NCBI GenBank assembly: GCA_036365455.1
Contig: JAWQUS010000032.1
Span: 19,166,001 to 19,230,000, forward strand
DNA: 64,000 bases
Origin: Macrosoma leucophasiata
Lineage: Eukaryota > Arthropoda > Insecta > Lepidoptera > Hedylidae
Direction: 5' to 3'
Part shown: positions 9,660 through 19,989 of the stretch, in pieces
Numbering within the stretch: the stretch's first letter is position 1
Layout: each line of letters starts with the position of its first letter
The notes under the pieces: model-generated
The model's input: only the letters and a program-made list of their open reading frames with translations
Told to the model about the DNA's origin: nothing
Databases searched by the model: none
Position numbers and translations under genes: made by a program

Positions 9660-10580
9660 CAAGCCGCAGTAAACACTAAACGCTAAACGTTTGCATTGTA
9701 AGCTGCTATTCACTTACATGTTTCATTCGATTCAATTGTGACAAAGACCTTTTGTATACCAACCCACATAACTGACTTTGAATGGCATGTATCAATTTTG
9801 AGCATTCTTATCTCACTCATATATTGGAGCCATTTCTTTTGATTTACACTCGGGTCTGGTCTAATTTCAATGTGTTGCTTTGAGATATGACATAAATACA
9901 GGCTAGTTGGCTATTGTCGCAACAGAGATAGTAGAATAGTCTGGTTCGGTGTTCGGTACATTATGCCGCGCTGACACAGTTTTTATCAAAATTGAGTTTT
10001 TCCGACGTTATAGGGGTTATTCGTCATCTCGCCCGACTAAACTGGCCAGATTGGGCGACTTGGCACCTTTTAAATTTTAATAATATTTCTGTCGTCAACT
10101 CGCCCGACCATCAAATTGTGAAGAGATTGTACAGTCATCTACAAAAAACTTTTTTAAAAACGTTTAACATTTTATGGTTGGACTTTAAAATAAAACAAAA
10201 TCTTATTATATCATAATTTTAGATACATATTTCTTTCAAAGGATGTAATAAATAATATAAAATAGAATCAACAATATCAGAAAAGAATGTGCCTTGTCAT
10301 TATCTAAGTTTAAAAATGTAAACAAAAGTACAAAATACAATCAACAATATCACAAATGCATTTGGCTTATAACTACCTACTTCTTATAACATTACAATAA
10401 TTGTCAATAGGCATAATTATCACAGAACAGAATTTTTGCCACGATTGGGTTAAAGGGTTAGATAAATAAAAAAAATAGCGCTATCCTTTTGTGAGCACAA
10501 ATCTGTTTAGCTCGGTGGTGTTATGTAGAAGAGCGCTATTCTTTTCGCGTCGGAATCCTCTTTGATTGAGAAGTAAATTG
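9660..10580. other. AT-rich non-coding stretch
   Basis: No supported gene. 9660-9725 faintly resembles an R285 end (AGCCGCAGTAAACACTAAAC) but is too diverged to call. Confidence 0.4.
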
Positions 10581-10589
10581 AAAGTTGGC

Positions 10590-10845
10590 AAAAGTAACTT
10601 CACGCCTGTAATCCCCGAAGGGATAGGTAGACGCAAATGCATTCGTTCAAGCATACATGCATTTTGTTATTATGTTTTGATCCATGTAACAGGTGACCTG
10701 TTGACATCGCCGGGCACATCACCAAAGTCCGAGGTACTGGGAACCAGATAATTGAAAAAAATCCATAGAACCAGAGATAAAGAGTTTTATACCGTTATCT
10801 CTGATAGCGCCCGACGCGACAATCGAACCTAAGCAACAAAAGTTG
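10590..10845 (-). mobile_element. tRNA-SINE B, near full length
   Basis: In reverse orientation it has the tail GTAACTTCACGCCTGTAATC (shared 3' end), then CGTTCAAGCATACATGCATT. The body words CATGTAACAGGTGACCTGTT and CATCGCCGGGCACATCACCA follow. The head end has TATCTCTGATAGCGCCCGAC and a decayed B box (AATCGAACC). Confidence 0.75.
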
Positions 10846-10859
10846 TCGTCCAAATAAAT

Positions 10860-11840
10860 TTGGACAATAAGGTCATGGCGAAGAGAGTGTGCGCATTCAT
10901 TTCAAACCAGCTATGATTGATAAATCTGAAAGTGCTGACACTTTCAATTTTTTTTAAAGTGATACAAAATATTTCTACAATACAGATTCCATATCAATCT
11001 AAAAGCCATCAGTGTGGCCACGAGTGAAATAGCGTCCGCGTCCAAGAAGTGATAAAATTGAACTTTTTCCAAGGCGAGACAGATTGTGTCAACGCGGCTT
11101 TAGAATGCATTGTATCAGATTAGAGCAACAATGTGCACTTCGCTTTCTGCTTACGTCATCCTCCTCGCCCGTCCCCTTCGCCCCCTGGTGCGCCCGCGCA
11201 AAGCTCGTGAAAGTTCTGACTAGTTAGGAAGAGACGCGAGTTGCATTATGTTATGTAGTGTTACGGGAACTTGGGGTCGACGCTGGAATTTGGTCGCGTG
11301 TGTGAACGTAATCTTGCCTTGAATTTGTTTTTGAAATTGTACACGTTTTTATGTGAACAATGTAACAGATGATACGTTAGATACTTACCTACTGATAGAT
11401 GTTTTTAAGGCATCGCATCTCAAAAAACAAACGGGACGCTTATGTGTTTGTGTGCTTGTGCGTCTAATTGTTTTATATTCGTCTATCACAACTAATTTGC
11501 GTTAAAAAGTAGGTACTATGACGATTGAGTGTACGTACCTACTAGTATAGGTATACTGTAAATCGGTGACGTAAACATGATAGTGTAATATAGGTAAATA
11601 ACCAAATTTAAAAGAGGTCTTAATATTCGGGAGTCCTGTGCACGCAAAAAAAAACCGTTCAAATGTGAAGCGTGTACACGCTACACACTTGGCAGATATT
11701 TTTTCATGTTTTAACTGAGATTCATACAGTCAGCGTATGAAGACACGCTGACTGTAAGATTTATTAACCAATGTTACTTAGCTGTAGTTCTAGTATGTAC
11801 AGATCATGTCCGTTATTTGTTTACAAAAAACGCTACGTTC
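10860..11840. other. Non-coding stretch
   Basis: No gene recognised. A GC-rich patch at 11150-11240 (CGCCCGTCCCCTTCGCCCCC) has no coding frame. A short inverted repeat (CAGTCAGCGT / ACGCTGACTG) sits near 11729-11755. Confidence 0.4.
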
Positions 11841-11843
11841 GTC

Positions 11844-11884
11844 TGCGCGTGCGCAACGGTTGTTCGTGGTCAGTGCGCATGCGC
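11844..11884. promoter_or_regulatory. Pair of NRF-1/EWG-like palindromes
   Basis: TGCGCGTGCGCA (11844-11855) and GCGCATGCGC (11875-11884), about 20 bp apart. The pairing is more suggestive of a regulatory element than the single site at 4202. The nearest recognisable gene is 35 kb away. Confidence 0.35.
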
Positions 11885-12130
11885 TCCACAATGAAGTATT
11901 GGCGAATATCGCGTGTCCATGGAATAATAATTAAGGTTTTTGTCTTTTGAAATAACTTTATAGCACTCATTTACCAATTTAATGTTATGGCTTACACAAT
12001 TTAATTACATTATGCCAGTGTCTTATGTGTAAATTCTATGAAAAATATTTTTATTGTGAAATAAGTTAATGCAATTGTCTTCTGATAGCTTCGTAAAGGT
12101 TAAATACAATGGGCAGATGGAAATAAGGAA

Positions 12131-12475
12131 AAGCATAGGGCACTTCTCGCGAAACTTCAATCCTACGGTCTTCCCGAGAGGCTATGCAACTGGACAGCCA
12201 GCTTTCGGTCTGAGCGTTATATACAGGTCTTAGTTCGCTCAGACAGACTACGGACTAGTGTCGGTACACCAGCGTTGATAGGTTAGTCTGTCTGAGCGCT
12301 GACCGTCAACTATGACCAAGGCTCTGTGCTATCTCCCACGCTTTTTCTTACCGACACCAGCGTTGATAGGTAGTCTGTCTAAGCGCTGACCGTCAACTAA
12401 GACCAAGGCTCTGTGCTATCTCCCACGCTTTTTCTTCTGCATATCAATGAAATGTTGGAGCAAAACTCCAATTTT
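12131..12475 (+). pseudogene. Non-LTR retrotransposon reverse transcriptase fragment
   Basis: Frame 12131-12289 reads KHRALLAKLQSYGLPERLCN then WTASFRSERYIQV, the RT block before the catalytic region. A later frame reads DQGSVLSPTLFLLHINEM, the conserved PQGSVLSP(T/L)LF motif. Stops and an internal 88-bp duplication (12267-12436) break the gene. The FADD/YADD part that should follow is not readable. It belongs to a non-LTR (jockey/CR1-like) RT; the clade is not resolved. Confidence 0.75.
12267..12436. repeat. 88-bp tandem duplication inside a LINE fragment
   Basis: CACCAGCGTTGATAGG...CACGCTTTTTCTT occurs at 12267 and again at 12355 with very few differences. Each copy encodes the GSVLSPTLF motif, so the RT core motif is doubled. 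Confidence 0.9.
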
Positions 12476-12842
12476 CATTGCTTTGTATCGAGCGATCTTG
12501 TTCGCTGATTCTAATGAACTGCAATGCTGCGAACGAGAAAGGAATGCATTTCATAGAACCCATAGAAAAAAAATTAACGACCTTGTTCAAGTCTAGAACC
12601 CATCAATCGACTGAAGGAGCCGAACGTACCGAATCATTTTGTCAATACGTCAGTGTTGATACGGTCGTACTTCGTGAAAGAACGAATGACACAAACGCCA
12701 TAAAGTAATGCATACAACCTCGCACTGTGTGCCGCGTCCTTTAACCACTGAACTTTTTCTAAACAATAAAGCTTCTCTTGATTGTCATCATATCTGATCA
12801 CTGACGCAACCATTACATACACTGACACCATACTGACACATG

Positions 12843-12905
12843 ACCGTTACGTTTGACGTGACGCGACGTGACGCGACGTGGCGCGACGTGTTGTGATGCG
12901 ATGTG
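12843..12905. repeat. Imperfect tandem (GACGTGACGC)n
   Basis: GACGTGACGCGACGTGACGC and degenerating units to GATGCGATGTGATGATATG. This is a simple-sequence tract. Confidence 0.75.
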
Positions 12906-12969
12906 ATGATATGACAGGACATATCACGTTCGCAATATCTACCTAGTCTACCTGGTGGTAAATGGTAAT

Positions 12970-13092
12970 GTTCAACGTAAACTGCCTCAGTAGCCTAGTG
13001 GCGGTAGGCCACTACTACTATCCTCGGGTCCTAAATTCGTTTCCCAGTTTAGTGACTATCCGGGCAGATATTGGTGTAAAATCCTTTCCTCC
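12970..13092 (+). mobile_element. tRNA-SINE B head, copy
   Basis: CAACGTAAACTGCCTCAGTA, GCCTAGTGGCGGTAGGCCAC, a decayed B box (AAATTCGTTTCCC), then GTGTAAAATCCTTTCCTCC. It is truncated after the first third of the body. Confidence 0.75.
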
Positions 13093-13134
13093 TATAATTA
13101 TTGTCCCCAATATTGTCGACTGTAGTATTGGTTC

Positions 13135-13330
13135 TATAGTCGCCGCAATTGGGAGGCACGCGGCGGGATGGCGATCGCAGCACGTTTTATCGCGTTGTAT
13201 ATATGATGCTGCTGCACACCTCGCGTTGTTGTATTGAGTACAGTTGCATGGGTTTGACCGTTGTTCAGTAAACTGACTGCACTAGTGGAAGGATTCTCCT
13301 CCAGTAGTGGGGCTGTCACTTGCCGTCGCT
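13135..13330 (+). repeat. Hairpin-repeat family fragment
   Basis: Contains GGTTTGACCGTTGTTCAGTA and a stem-like CTAGTGGAAGGATTCTCCTC plus CAGTAG, parallel to 2728-2759 and 28709-28735. Boundaries are uncertain. Confidence 0.35.
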
Positions 13331-13422
13331 GTCATATAAACAAGTGTCACGAAATTTGAGTAGTTCCTAAATTGAGGCACAATAAGACTGGCCCTGTACT
13401 TTACATTTATATGAAGTTAAGT

Positions 13423-13477
13423 TGCAGTATACCCATCAATGTGAACTGTCTGTTTATTTGCCATTTTCATAAAAAAA
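13423..13477 (+). repeat. R285 A-tail end fragment
   Basis: GTTGCAGTATACCCATCAAT then GTGAACTGTCTG and TTGCCATTTTCATAAAAAAA. Confidence 0.6.
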
Positions 13478-13479
13478 TG

Positions 13480-14138
13480 TATGCATGTGTGCCAATAGAG
13501 CTGCTCCGCTGACACAGTTGGCAGTTGGCGGGTCTCCACACGCCGTACGCGCCTTACACGCTGCCCAAAATACTTCATTGCCACACTTCTTACAAAGTAT
13601 TTCAGTGGAATGTGCATTCGCGATTGTTATACATATTATGATTTTATAAATATTGCGAAAAATCCTCCATGGCGCTATGCATACGCGCTCAAATCCAAGT
13701 ATATAGGGACGCCAGGCACCGAGGAAATCTTCTAGCAAGTCTTTCTCTCCCTCTACTGCCACATTAGTTTAGTGGTAGCAGACTATTATACCGACGCACG
13801 ACACACGTATAAAAGAACGCATAAATAATTTCTGCATTTCACTGTTTCGGTGACGCGTTTAAATTTTTGATAGCTGTAGATAATAGATAGATCAAAAGAA
13901 TGAAGATTTATAGAACGCATAAAATGTTACGAAATGACTACCGAACAGAACACACCGTAACCATTTTATTGCCAACTTAGGTATGCACATTAGAGAAGCA
14001 TGAACAGATGCTAACACATTTGCATTATTTACAACGCTTGCAATATCGTAAAGGGCATTCAGACCTCATTCTTCTACGAAACCCGCTGTCGCTTATAAAT
14101 CGATGTAAAACAGTTGTATGTTGAACGTTTTTTACTGG
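13480..14138. other. Non-coding stretch
   Basis: No gene recognised. The overlapping minus-strand frames at 13417-13762 lie in different frames and show no domain. Confidence 0.4.
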
Positions 14139-14228
14139 TGGTAGAGCTCCGCCACCGTATTACCTTATCTATTTGCCGCCGTTCAGCACTATTGTGCTAT
14201 TGTGTGAGATGGTGAGTACGGCCTAGTA
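14139..14228 (+). repeat. R285 5' fragment with internal deletion
   Basis: ACTGGTGGTAGAGCTCCGCC joins directly to ACCGTATTACCTTATCTATT, missing the hairpin. TTCAGCACTATTGTG and GAGTACGGCCTAGTAA follow. Confidence 0.65.
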
Positions 14229-14239
14229 AATTTCAACAC

Positions 14240-14345
14240 AAGTGATTTAGTACTTTCGGAGAAAATCAGCTGCGACAGACAGACGCACGAGTGATGTTAC
14301 AAGTGTTCCGTTTTTTCTTATTGAGGCATGGAACCCCAAATATTT
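14240..14345 (-). repeat. GTCTGTCTGTC-type repeat fragment
   Basis: CTGCGACAGACAGACGCACG then GTGTTCCGTTTTTTCTTATT and GCATGGAACCCC: the left end of the family in reverse orientation. Confidence 0.55.
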
Positions 14346-14349
14346 CGAG

Positions 14350-15119
14350 CAAAGCTCGGTCATACTGGTACTAGATGATAATGTCTTATAAAGATTTCTT
14401 AAAAGGGTATTTTGATATTGGTATGTCTCTATTTGTGTTTTGAAAGATTTTGTAATAATGTAACTTGAATTTAATAGACGACATGACGCGACGTCTGCAG
14501 TTCCCTTTTCGCTAGCAATAAAATATTTATTAAGTATAATGGTTTATATTCATTCATTCAAATTTAAAAGATCAAACGGCACTAACGAGCCACTTTACTT
14601 TTGAAAAGAATTATGAGGAGTATCATCACCTACACCTATTGTTTATTATTCATCATTTTTGATTGATTATCATTTGATACCATTCGATTTGATTGTCCTC
14701 TGACCACATCTAAATGTCAAAACTATAACACGAAATGTCATTCATATTAATAATGTTCTAAATTGATTAGAGATACATAACATCGATCACCTTGATTTTC
14801 ATTAGTCCAGTGAACAGTAATTAGCCGAGAGCCGAGACATCACTATTCATGTGACATTTTGGTGACATTCGAATGGTTGATTAGAACGGTAAATCTAGTT
14901 GTTGTGCATATCTAGTTTGTTTTACAATGAGGAAGATCCACTGAAATGCACTAAGTATACCTTTAAAGATTTATTTTATTGTTCGAGTTTCCTCTGGACT
15001 CTATGATAAAAACGTTACCTGATAGTATTAATAGTTTACAGCTGGATATAGGTCTTCCCTAACTTTTTATTAACTTGCTAACACGTTAAGTGCTATCTTC
15101 AGCAGTTTTCTGTTGTTTG
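14350..15119. other. AT-rich non-coding stretch
   Basis: Nothing recognised on either strand. Confidence 0.4.
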
Positions 15120-15330
15120 TTTTTATGTAAGGTGGCAAATAAGCAACAACATGCAGTTAATGTGGATGTTAAGTAATGACTACAGGTTATACACGGCATC
15201 TACACAAAAACCAGAGGTCAAATGCAGATTCGCGGCCACCCCCGGAACTTAGCTCTTTATATTTGTAATAGTTATTGCGGGGCCATACATTACCATCTAA
15301 TCTTAACACGATAGAGCCGAACAACAACAA
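15120..15330 (-). repeat. R285, truncated (older subfamily)
   Basis: TTTTTATGTAAGGTGGCAAA, CACAAAAACCAGAGGTCAAA, ATAGTTATTGCGGGGCCATA. The words ATAGTTATT and GGGGCCATACATT mark the older subfamily. It stops before the hairpin end. Confidence 0.75.
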
Positions 15331-15334
15331 CGAT

Positions 15335-16760
15335 GCTGCTGTCATCAGCTCATTCGTCGATCTCATAGGTGGTCTACTGTGGTCTACTGTAGTCCACTGT
15401 GTACTTCTTAGAACTTGTTTTATCTAACTTCCCTCAAATCTGATTTATTCTCATTAGGCACATCTGTTTGTTGAACGACAAAATTTGAAACATTATTATA
15501 TATTTAGCAACCTATTTACCTCATACGCATTACACGACCGCATACCGTTTAACTGTAATAATTTTAAATTATTTTATTCAACAGCTACTATTGTCCTCAA
15601 TTCTTCAAATGCAACAATGTCCCTAATAACTTCTTAATTGGTCTCTTCACGGATCCCTAAGGTAGAAAATTCTTGATTAATTTTCAAATAGGCCAATTGA
15701 ACATCCATTGACCGACATTTCGGGTTCAGATTCTCTTATCTAGGACGCCCGGGCGGGGCACATGTTGTTCCACCAATTAGGCCAACCGAGCGGCGACTCG
15801 AACACAATCGACGGCTGTATAACACTTCACACAATCGCCATCGTTTCATAATAACCTCTAACTGGAACAGCGAATGTGATGCCACTTGATGCATCTTCCT
15901 TTTTTTATCAATACTTTTATTGTACGATGTAAGTCGATTTAGATAAGGCGATCTGTTAGGAAATATGTCGTGTCTTAGAATAAGTAAATGTTTATTGTTA
16001 TATAACCGATTCATATTCAGAGATTTAACACGATTTTTTTACTTTGAATTGGTAGTAGGAAGGTATGTTGGCTCTTTAAGTTTCGCCTCCATCATTGTTG
16101 AACATTTAGTTAGTTCATTTTGTATTTATTTCGCATAATAAGTTATTTTTACCACGAATATCGATGAACATTATTCACTCACATAATGAAACGCACAATT
16201 GATTTTAATCTTTTTTAAAGATATCCTTTGAAACAAACTAAGAACATGTTTAACAATGCATAAAATAGCTTATGCCTAAATATACTTTCTAAAACCTAGA
16301 AAAATTAAGCTGAATTATCATACACATGTATAATAACATGGATTAACAACAATGTTCTAAGAAATACGTTCCTTTGTTTGGTGTGATTGGCCAAGTGGAC
16401 AGAGGTAACGGTCCCACTGTATCATATTTCGGCTCATAAACTTTTAAACTGTTAACATGACGAGTAACAATCTGCCATAAATGTACCTCAGTGTATGCAA
16501 TAAAGTCGACTAAAATATTTCGAAAAATTATTCATCGACATAAAACAAATGTCCGGTCGGTCACGTCGGCGTCGGCGCCTTATTTGCACGTCGTTAAAAT
16601 CCATTTTGCGATGATTTTGGATATTTGGAAACTTCTTCAATAATTAATTTCGCAACTTATAGATCTCTAAATAAAAAGTCAGATGTCTGAATTGTCACTT
16701 TCCTTAGATCCTCTTTGCGAAACCCAAAAATCGATATAAGCATTCAATTGTATATTGATT
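15335..16760. other. AT-rich non-coding stretch
   Basis: No gene. The minus-strand 92-codon frame at 15736-16014 has no recognisable motif. Confidence 0.4.
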
Positions 16761-16764
16761 CAAT

Positions 16765-17228
16765 TGTTTCGATGCCTCAAAACCACTCGTGTGTCTGTCT
16801 GCTCATCTGTCACAGCCTTTCTGTCGGAAAATAGAGAGCCGATTGAGTTGAGATTTGCTATGCATGTGTTTGTTAGTGACCCCAATATGCACGTGAATTT
16901 AAATATCTAAATGAATTTTATTAAATGAACCATTTTTGGAGATAAATAAATAAAAGTTTTGCAAATTTCTTACATCGTGTCATTTATCTACCATTCTAAC
17001 TACCGTGTCTTGTCGTGGGCATCACAAATATATTTTTTTGTAGGTAATACTTTTGAACTTATGAAAGAAAATACTCAAAAGATTACATCCCCTATTGTTT
17101 TTCTTCTGAAATAACTAGTCATAAAACATTGTAAAAAAAACAGGGACGAGAAAACTATGATAATAAAGGTTATATGAAACGGATCTCTGTGAACAAGAGT
17201 CCGACTCGCACTTGGCCGGATTTTATAT
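16765..17228 (+). repeat. GTCTGTCTGTC-type repeat, near complete
   Basis: Left part: CACTCGTGTGTCTGTCTGCT, then TGTCACAGCCTTTCTGTCGG and ATTGAGTTGAGATTTGCTAT. Right end: AGAGTCCGACTCGCACTTGG then CCGG. The same pair of ends brackets 27418-27937 and 60205-61340. The family is non-coding and its class is not determined here. Confidence 0.6.
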
Positions 17229-17445
17229 GACTACCTACTTTTAGAGACAACCAGTTTGCAGCTCGCAGTCTAGACTTACTCATAACCAATTCATTGTAAA
17301 CACAACACAGTAGCAAATGGTGTAGCTAAACAGAAAGGCAAGTAGGTAGAATAGATAATAAAGGCGGGAGACTAATGAGCGTCGATTAGCGCGTCTGGCT
17401 GATGAGCATATGTTGTCTATACAGCTACCGTGTGCTGGCCTACCT

Positions 17446-17510
17446 GGCTGTCTGTCTTGTGTCCATGTGTCCTGTCTGTGTCTTGTGTGTCCATGTGTCC
17501 GTGTGTCGCC
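17446..17510. repeat. Imperfect tandem of GTCTTGTGTCCATGTGTCC
   Basis: Two to three degenerate units of about 28 bp starting GTCTGTCTTGTGTCCATGTG. Confidence 0.65.
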
Positions 17511-17611
17511 TGTTTAGAGCGTAGCTGTGTTTAAAGTGTTTGTCGACTAAGAGAGTTAGATTATCTCTGTTGCTTTGAAAGGAGGTACAAATTGTCAGCA
17601 ATAACAATGCA

Positions 17612-17887
17612 TTTTTTATGTAAGGAAGGTAGCAAACAAGCATGCAGCTCATATTGATGTGTGGTGATGACTACCGCATAATATATAAAAACCAGAGGTC
17701 AAATGTAGATGCGTTGTCAGCCCTGAGTCCCAAGGTGTCATGTCTCTGTGATAGTTATTACGAGGCCATACATTACCATCTAACCGGAACACGACAGTCC
17801 CGAACACTACCATTTGGCGGCAGATAGGTTAGGTAATGCGGTGGAGCCTACGCCCTCGAGCTCCTACACTTAGAACTCTACCACCAG
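17612..17887 (-). repeat. R285, full length (older subfamily)
   Basis: Runs from TTTTTTATGTAAGG to CTCTACCACCAGC and has GATAGTTATTACGAGGCCAT and TTTGGCGGCAGATAGG. The hairpin arms near the end have decayed. Confidence 0.85.
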
Positions 17888-17939
17888 CAAACATGTCGAC
17901 AAACAATTACGATAGGCAGTCGACAGGCCACACCCCTGA

Positions 17940-18010
17940 ACTGTTAGTCGCAGCAGCAATCTCTGGCTTCGTCCAGCAGTGGACGTCTGTTGACTGAAAT
18001 GATGACGACG
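17940..18010 (+). repeat. CCAGCAGTGGACGT repeat terminus
   Basis: GTCCAGCAGTGGACGTCTGT then GACTGAAATGATGACGACGA. The same terminus with a short triplet tail occurs at 28926-28960 and 59134-59170. Confidence 0.5.
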
Positions 18011-18329
18011 ATGAATTACTGTAATTTTCTTAAGTATTCCTGACCAATACTTTTGTTGTGGTCTTCAAAATGTTTAGTAGTTCGCATAATAATATGATTC
18101 ACTATAAAATTTACTAAAACCTAATCGATACATAATAACTTCATGGAAATGCCGACTTGAGTCACCGGTAAGTGCCGGTAACGAGCCACTTGAGCGGGTA
18201 ACAAGGTTGCATTACACATGGTAAATACTTGATTTATAATAACAACGCATACATTTAATTAACTATATGAACCACAGGAAACAGCGCTCGCGCTGGCTAA
18301 TTTTATTATTGACAATGACATGCCCTATT

Positions 18330-18480
18330 TAAAGCAAAGCGGGCAAGTGAGAGTCGGATTCGACCATGAAGGGTTCCGTGGTAACAAATAATATTTATCG
18401 AGTCTTATTTGGTACATTTCAATTTTGCCACTTTGGATCGCCATCTTTCAACCCCCACGGGTCCCTAAAAACTGTACTGA
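18330..18480 (-). repeat. GTCTGTCTGTC-type repeat, right-end fragment
   Basis: GCGGGCAAGTGAGAGTCGGA (reverse complement of the family's right end) followed by AAGGGTTCCGTGGTAACAAA. Confidence 0.5.
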
Positions 18481-18502
18481 TAACAGTATCAAAGGGCCAA
18501 AT

Positions 18503-18652
18503 TGTGATCAGATGTATTGCCACTCCTGAGGCCTAAGGTGTTACGCCTCTGTACCGGAAATTATAGTGCTGAACACTACCATTTAGCGGCAAATAGTTTA
18601 GGTAATGCGGTGGTGCCTACGCCCTCGACCTTCGTCCCACCACTAGCACAAA
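18503..18652 (-). repeat. R285 distal half (younger subfamily)
   Basis: TGCCACTCCTGAGGCCTAAG, GTACCGGAAATTATAGTGCT, TTAGCGGCAAATAGTTTAGG. About 40 bp between the ACAGGGCC word and GTGCTGAAC are deleted. Confidence 0.7.
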
Positions 18653-18740
18653 ACTATACTATTCAAACATACATCGCACAATTCCGCATCGCTCTCGTTA
18701 AGTGAATACTGCACCCTATTGACGTCTATACGGACTCGGA

Positions 18741-18840
18741 ACTCAAAAATGCAGATGCATTGCCACCCTTGAAGACTAAGTTGTTTTCCCTGTGAGATAG
18801 TTATTATGGGGCCATACAAATTTCTCTCTAATTTTCACAC
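18741..18840 (-). repeat. R285 fragment (older subfamily)
   Basis: AAAATGCAGATGCATTGCCA then GAGATAGTTATTATGGGGCC. Confidence 0.55.
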
Positions 18841-18849
18841 AGAAAAAGA

Positions 18850-19890
18850 AAGAAAGAAACATTTATTTGACATACAGCGAGACACATAAAACAGACATAA
18901 AACGTTGCTAACAATAAACAAAGAAAAGACAACACAATTTCTAAAATTATTAAGTACCTATATACCTACACGTAATTATTACGTCGTAGGCCTTACGGCT
19001 GCGTCTAAAAGCTGTCCTGTCCAGCAAATGTCGGGTAACTTCATATACGAGGTACCAGACGCTGGTTTTCAACAGGAAACTCAGCGAGAATCTTATGTAG
19101 GTACTCATAAGTTCCTGTGCATAAATTTGTCGCTATAATTGTTATTGTTATATCTGCCCGTTGTTATGTCTCATCTCTTTATACGACCCAATCATCCATA
19201 ATATTATGCATTGGAAATCAGACTGTGGCATTTTCATGGACCGCTCAACATATTCATGTTAAAAGTTTAAGGAAGGTTACAAGGAATATTATCTGTATTT
19301 AATATAGTGCTATTCTCTTTGTACGAGTAAATTATGTATTTAGGGAAGTCCTGAGAGCATCATAAATGACAAACGACGACACGGAAACGTGGCGAGCGGT
19401 GTGACAGTGACGCCTTTGTAAGGTGTAGTATGTATTTCGGTTGATACGATTTAAATGACAACTTTACAGTACATTGCTGTTTTGACGTTACGTGATAATC
19501 ACGATAATTTTTGGAAAACAGAAATGTATTGCAAAGTAGCTTTCAAATTGATGACCACCGAGTTACAGAATTCGCCTGACGAGTATAGTGACACGAGCGG
19601 TGTGACGGTGTGTCGGTGACGCGCGCGGTGTGACCATGAACGTTGTACCTGTACGAGCTGTTAACTTTATACGAATATCTATGTATATTTTGAAATGAAA
19701 AAAGTGAGAGTTTTTAACCTTTTACCTCGTAATAAATAAATCTTTGTCAGAAACGCTTTGAAAAAAAAACCTTACACATGGAGTTCTCAAGCTTTTATTT
19801 GGCAAGGTACCTTTAGGAAACTAAATACCTATTTGACGGAGGAATAAAATTATTCTTATGGATTCATCTAGCGTATGTGAACTTAAATGT
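18850..19890. other. Non-coding stretch
   Basis: Nothing recognised. The frame at 18905-19138 is AT-rich and has no motif. Confidence 0.4.
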
Positions 19891-19894
19891 TTTT

Positions 19895-19985
19895 TAAAAT
19901 CAACCCGACATTTTGGTCGCTCTTCACCTTCCCGGGCAGACTGATCGTCGACATCGACAGATGGGCTTTAAATTATTACTTCAAA
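19895..19985 (+). repeat. Interspersed repeat fragment (CGGGCAGACTGA)
   Basis: AACCCGACATTTTGGTCGCT then CCCGGGCAGACTGATCGTCG. A second copy with CGACGTTTCGGTCGC and CTCGGGCAGCCTGAGG lies at 28340-28450. Confidence 0.45.
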
Positions 19986-19989
19986 TTAT

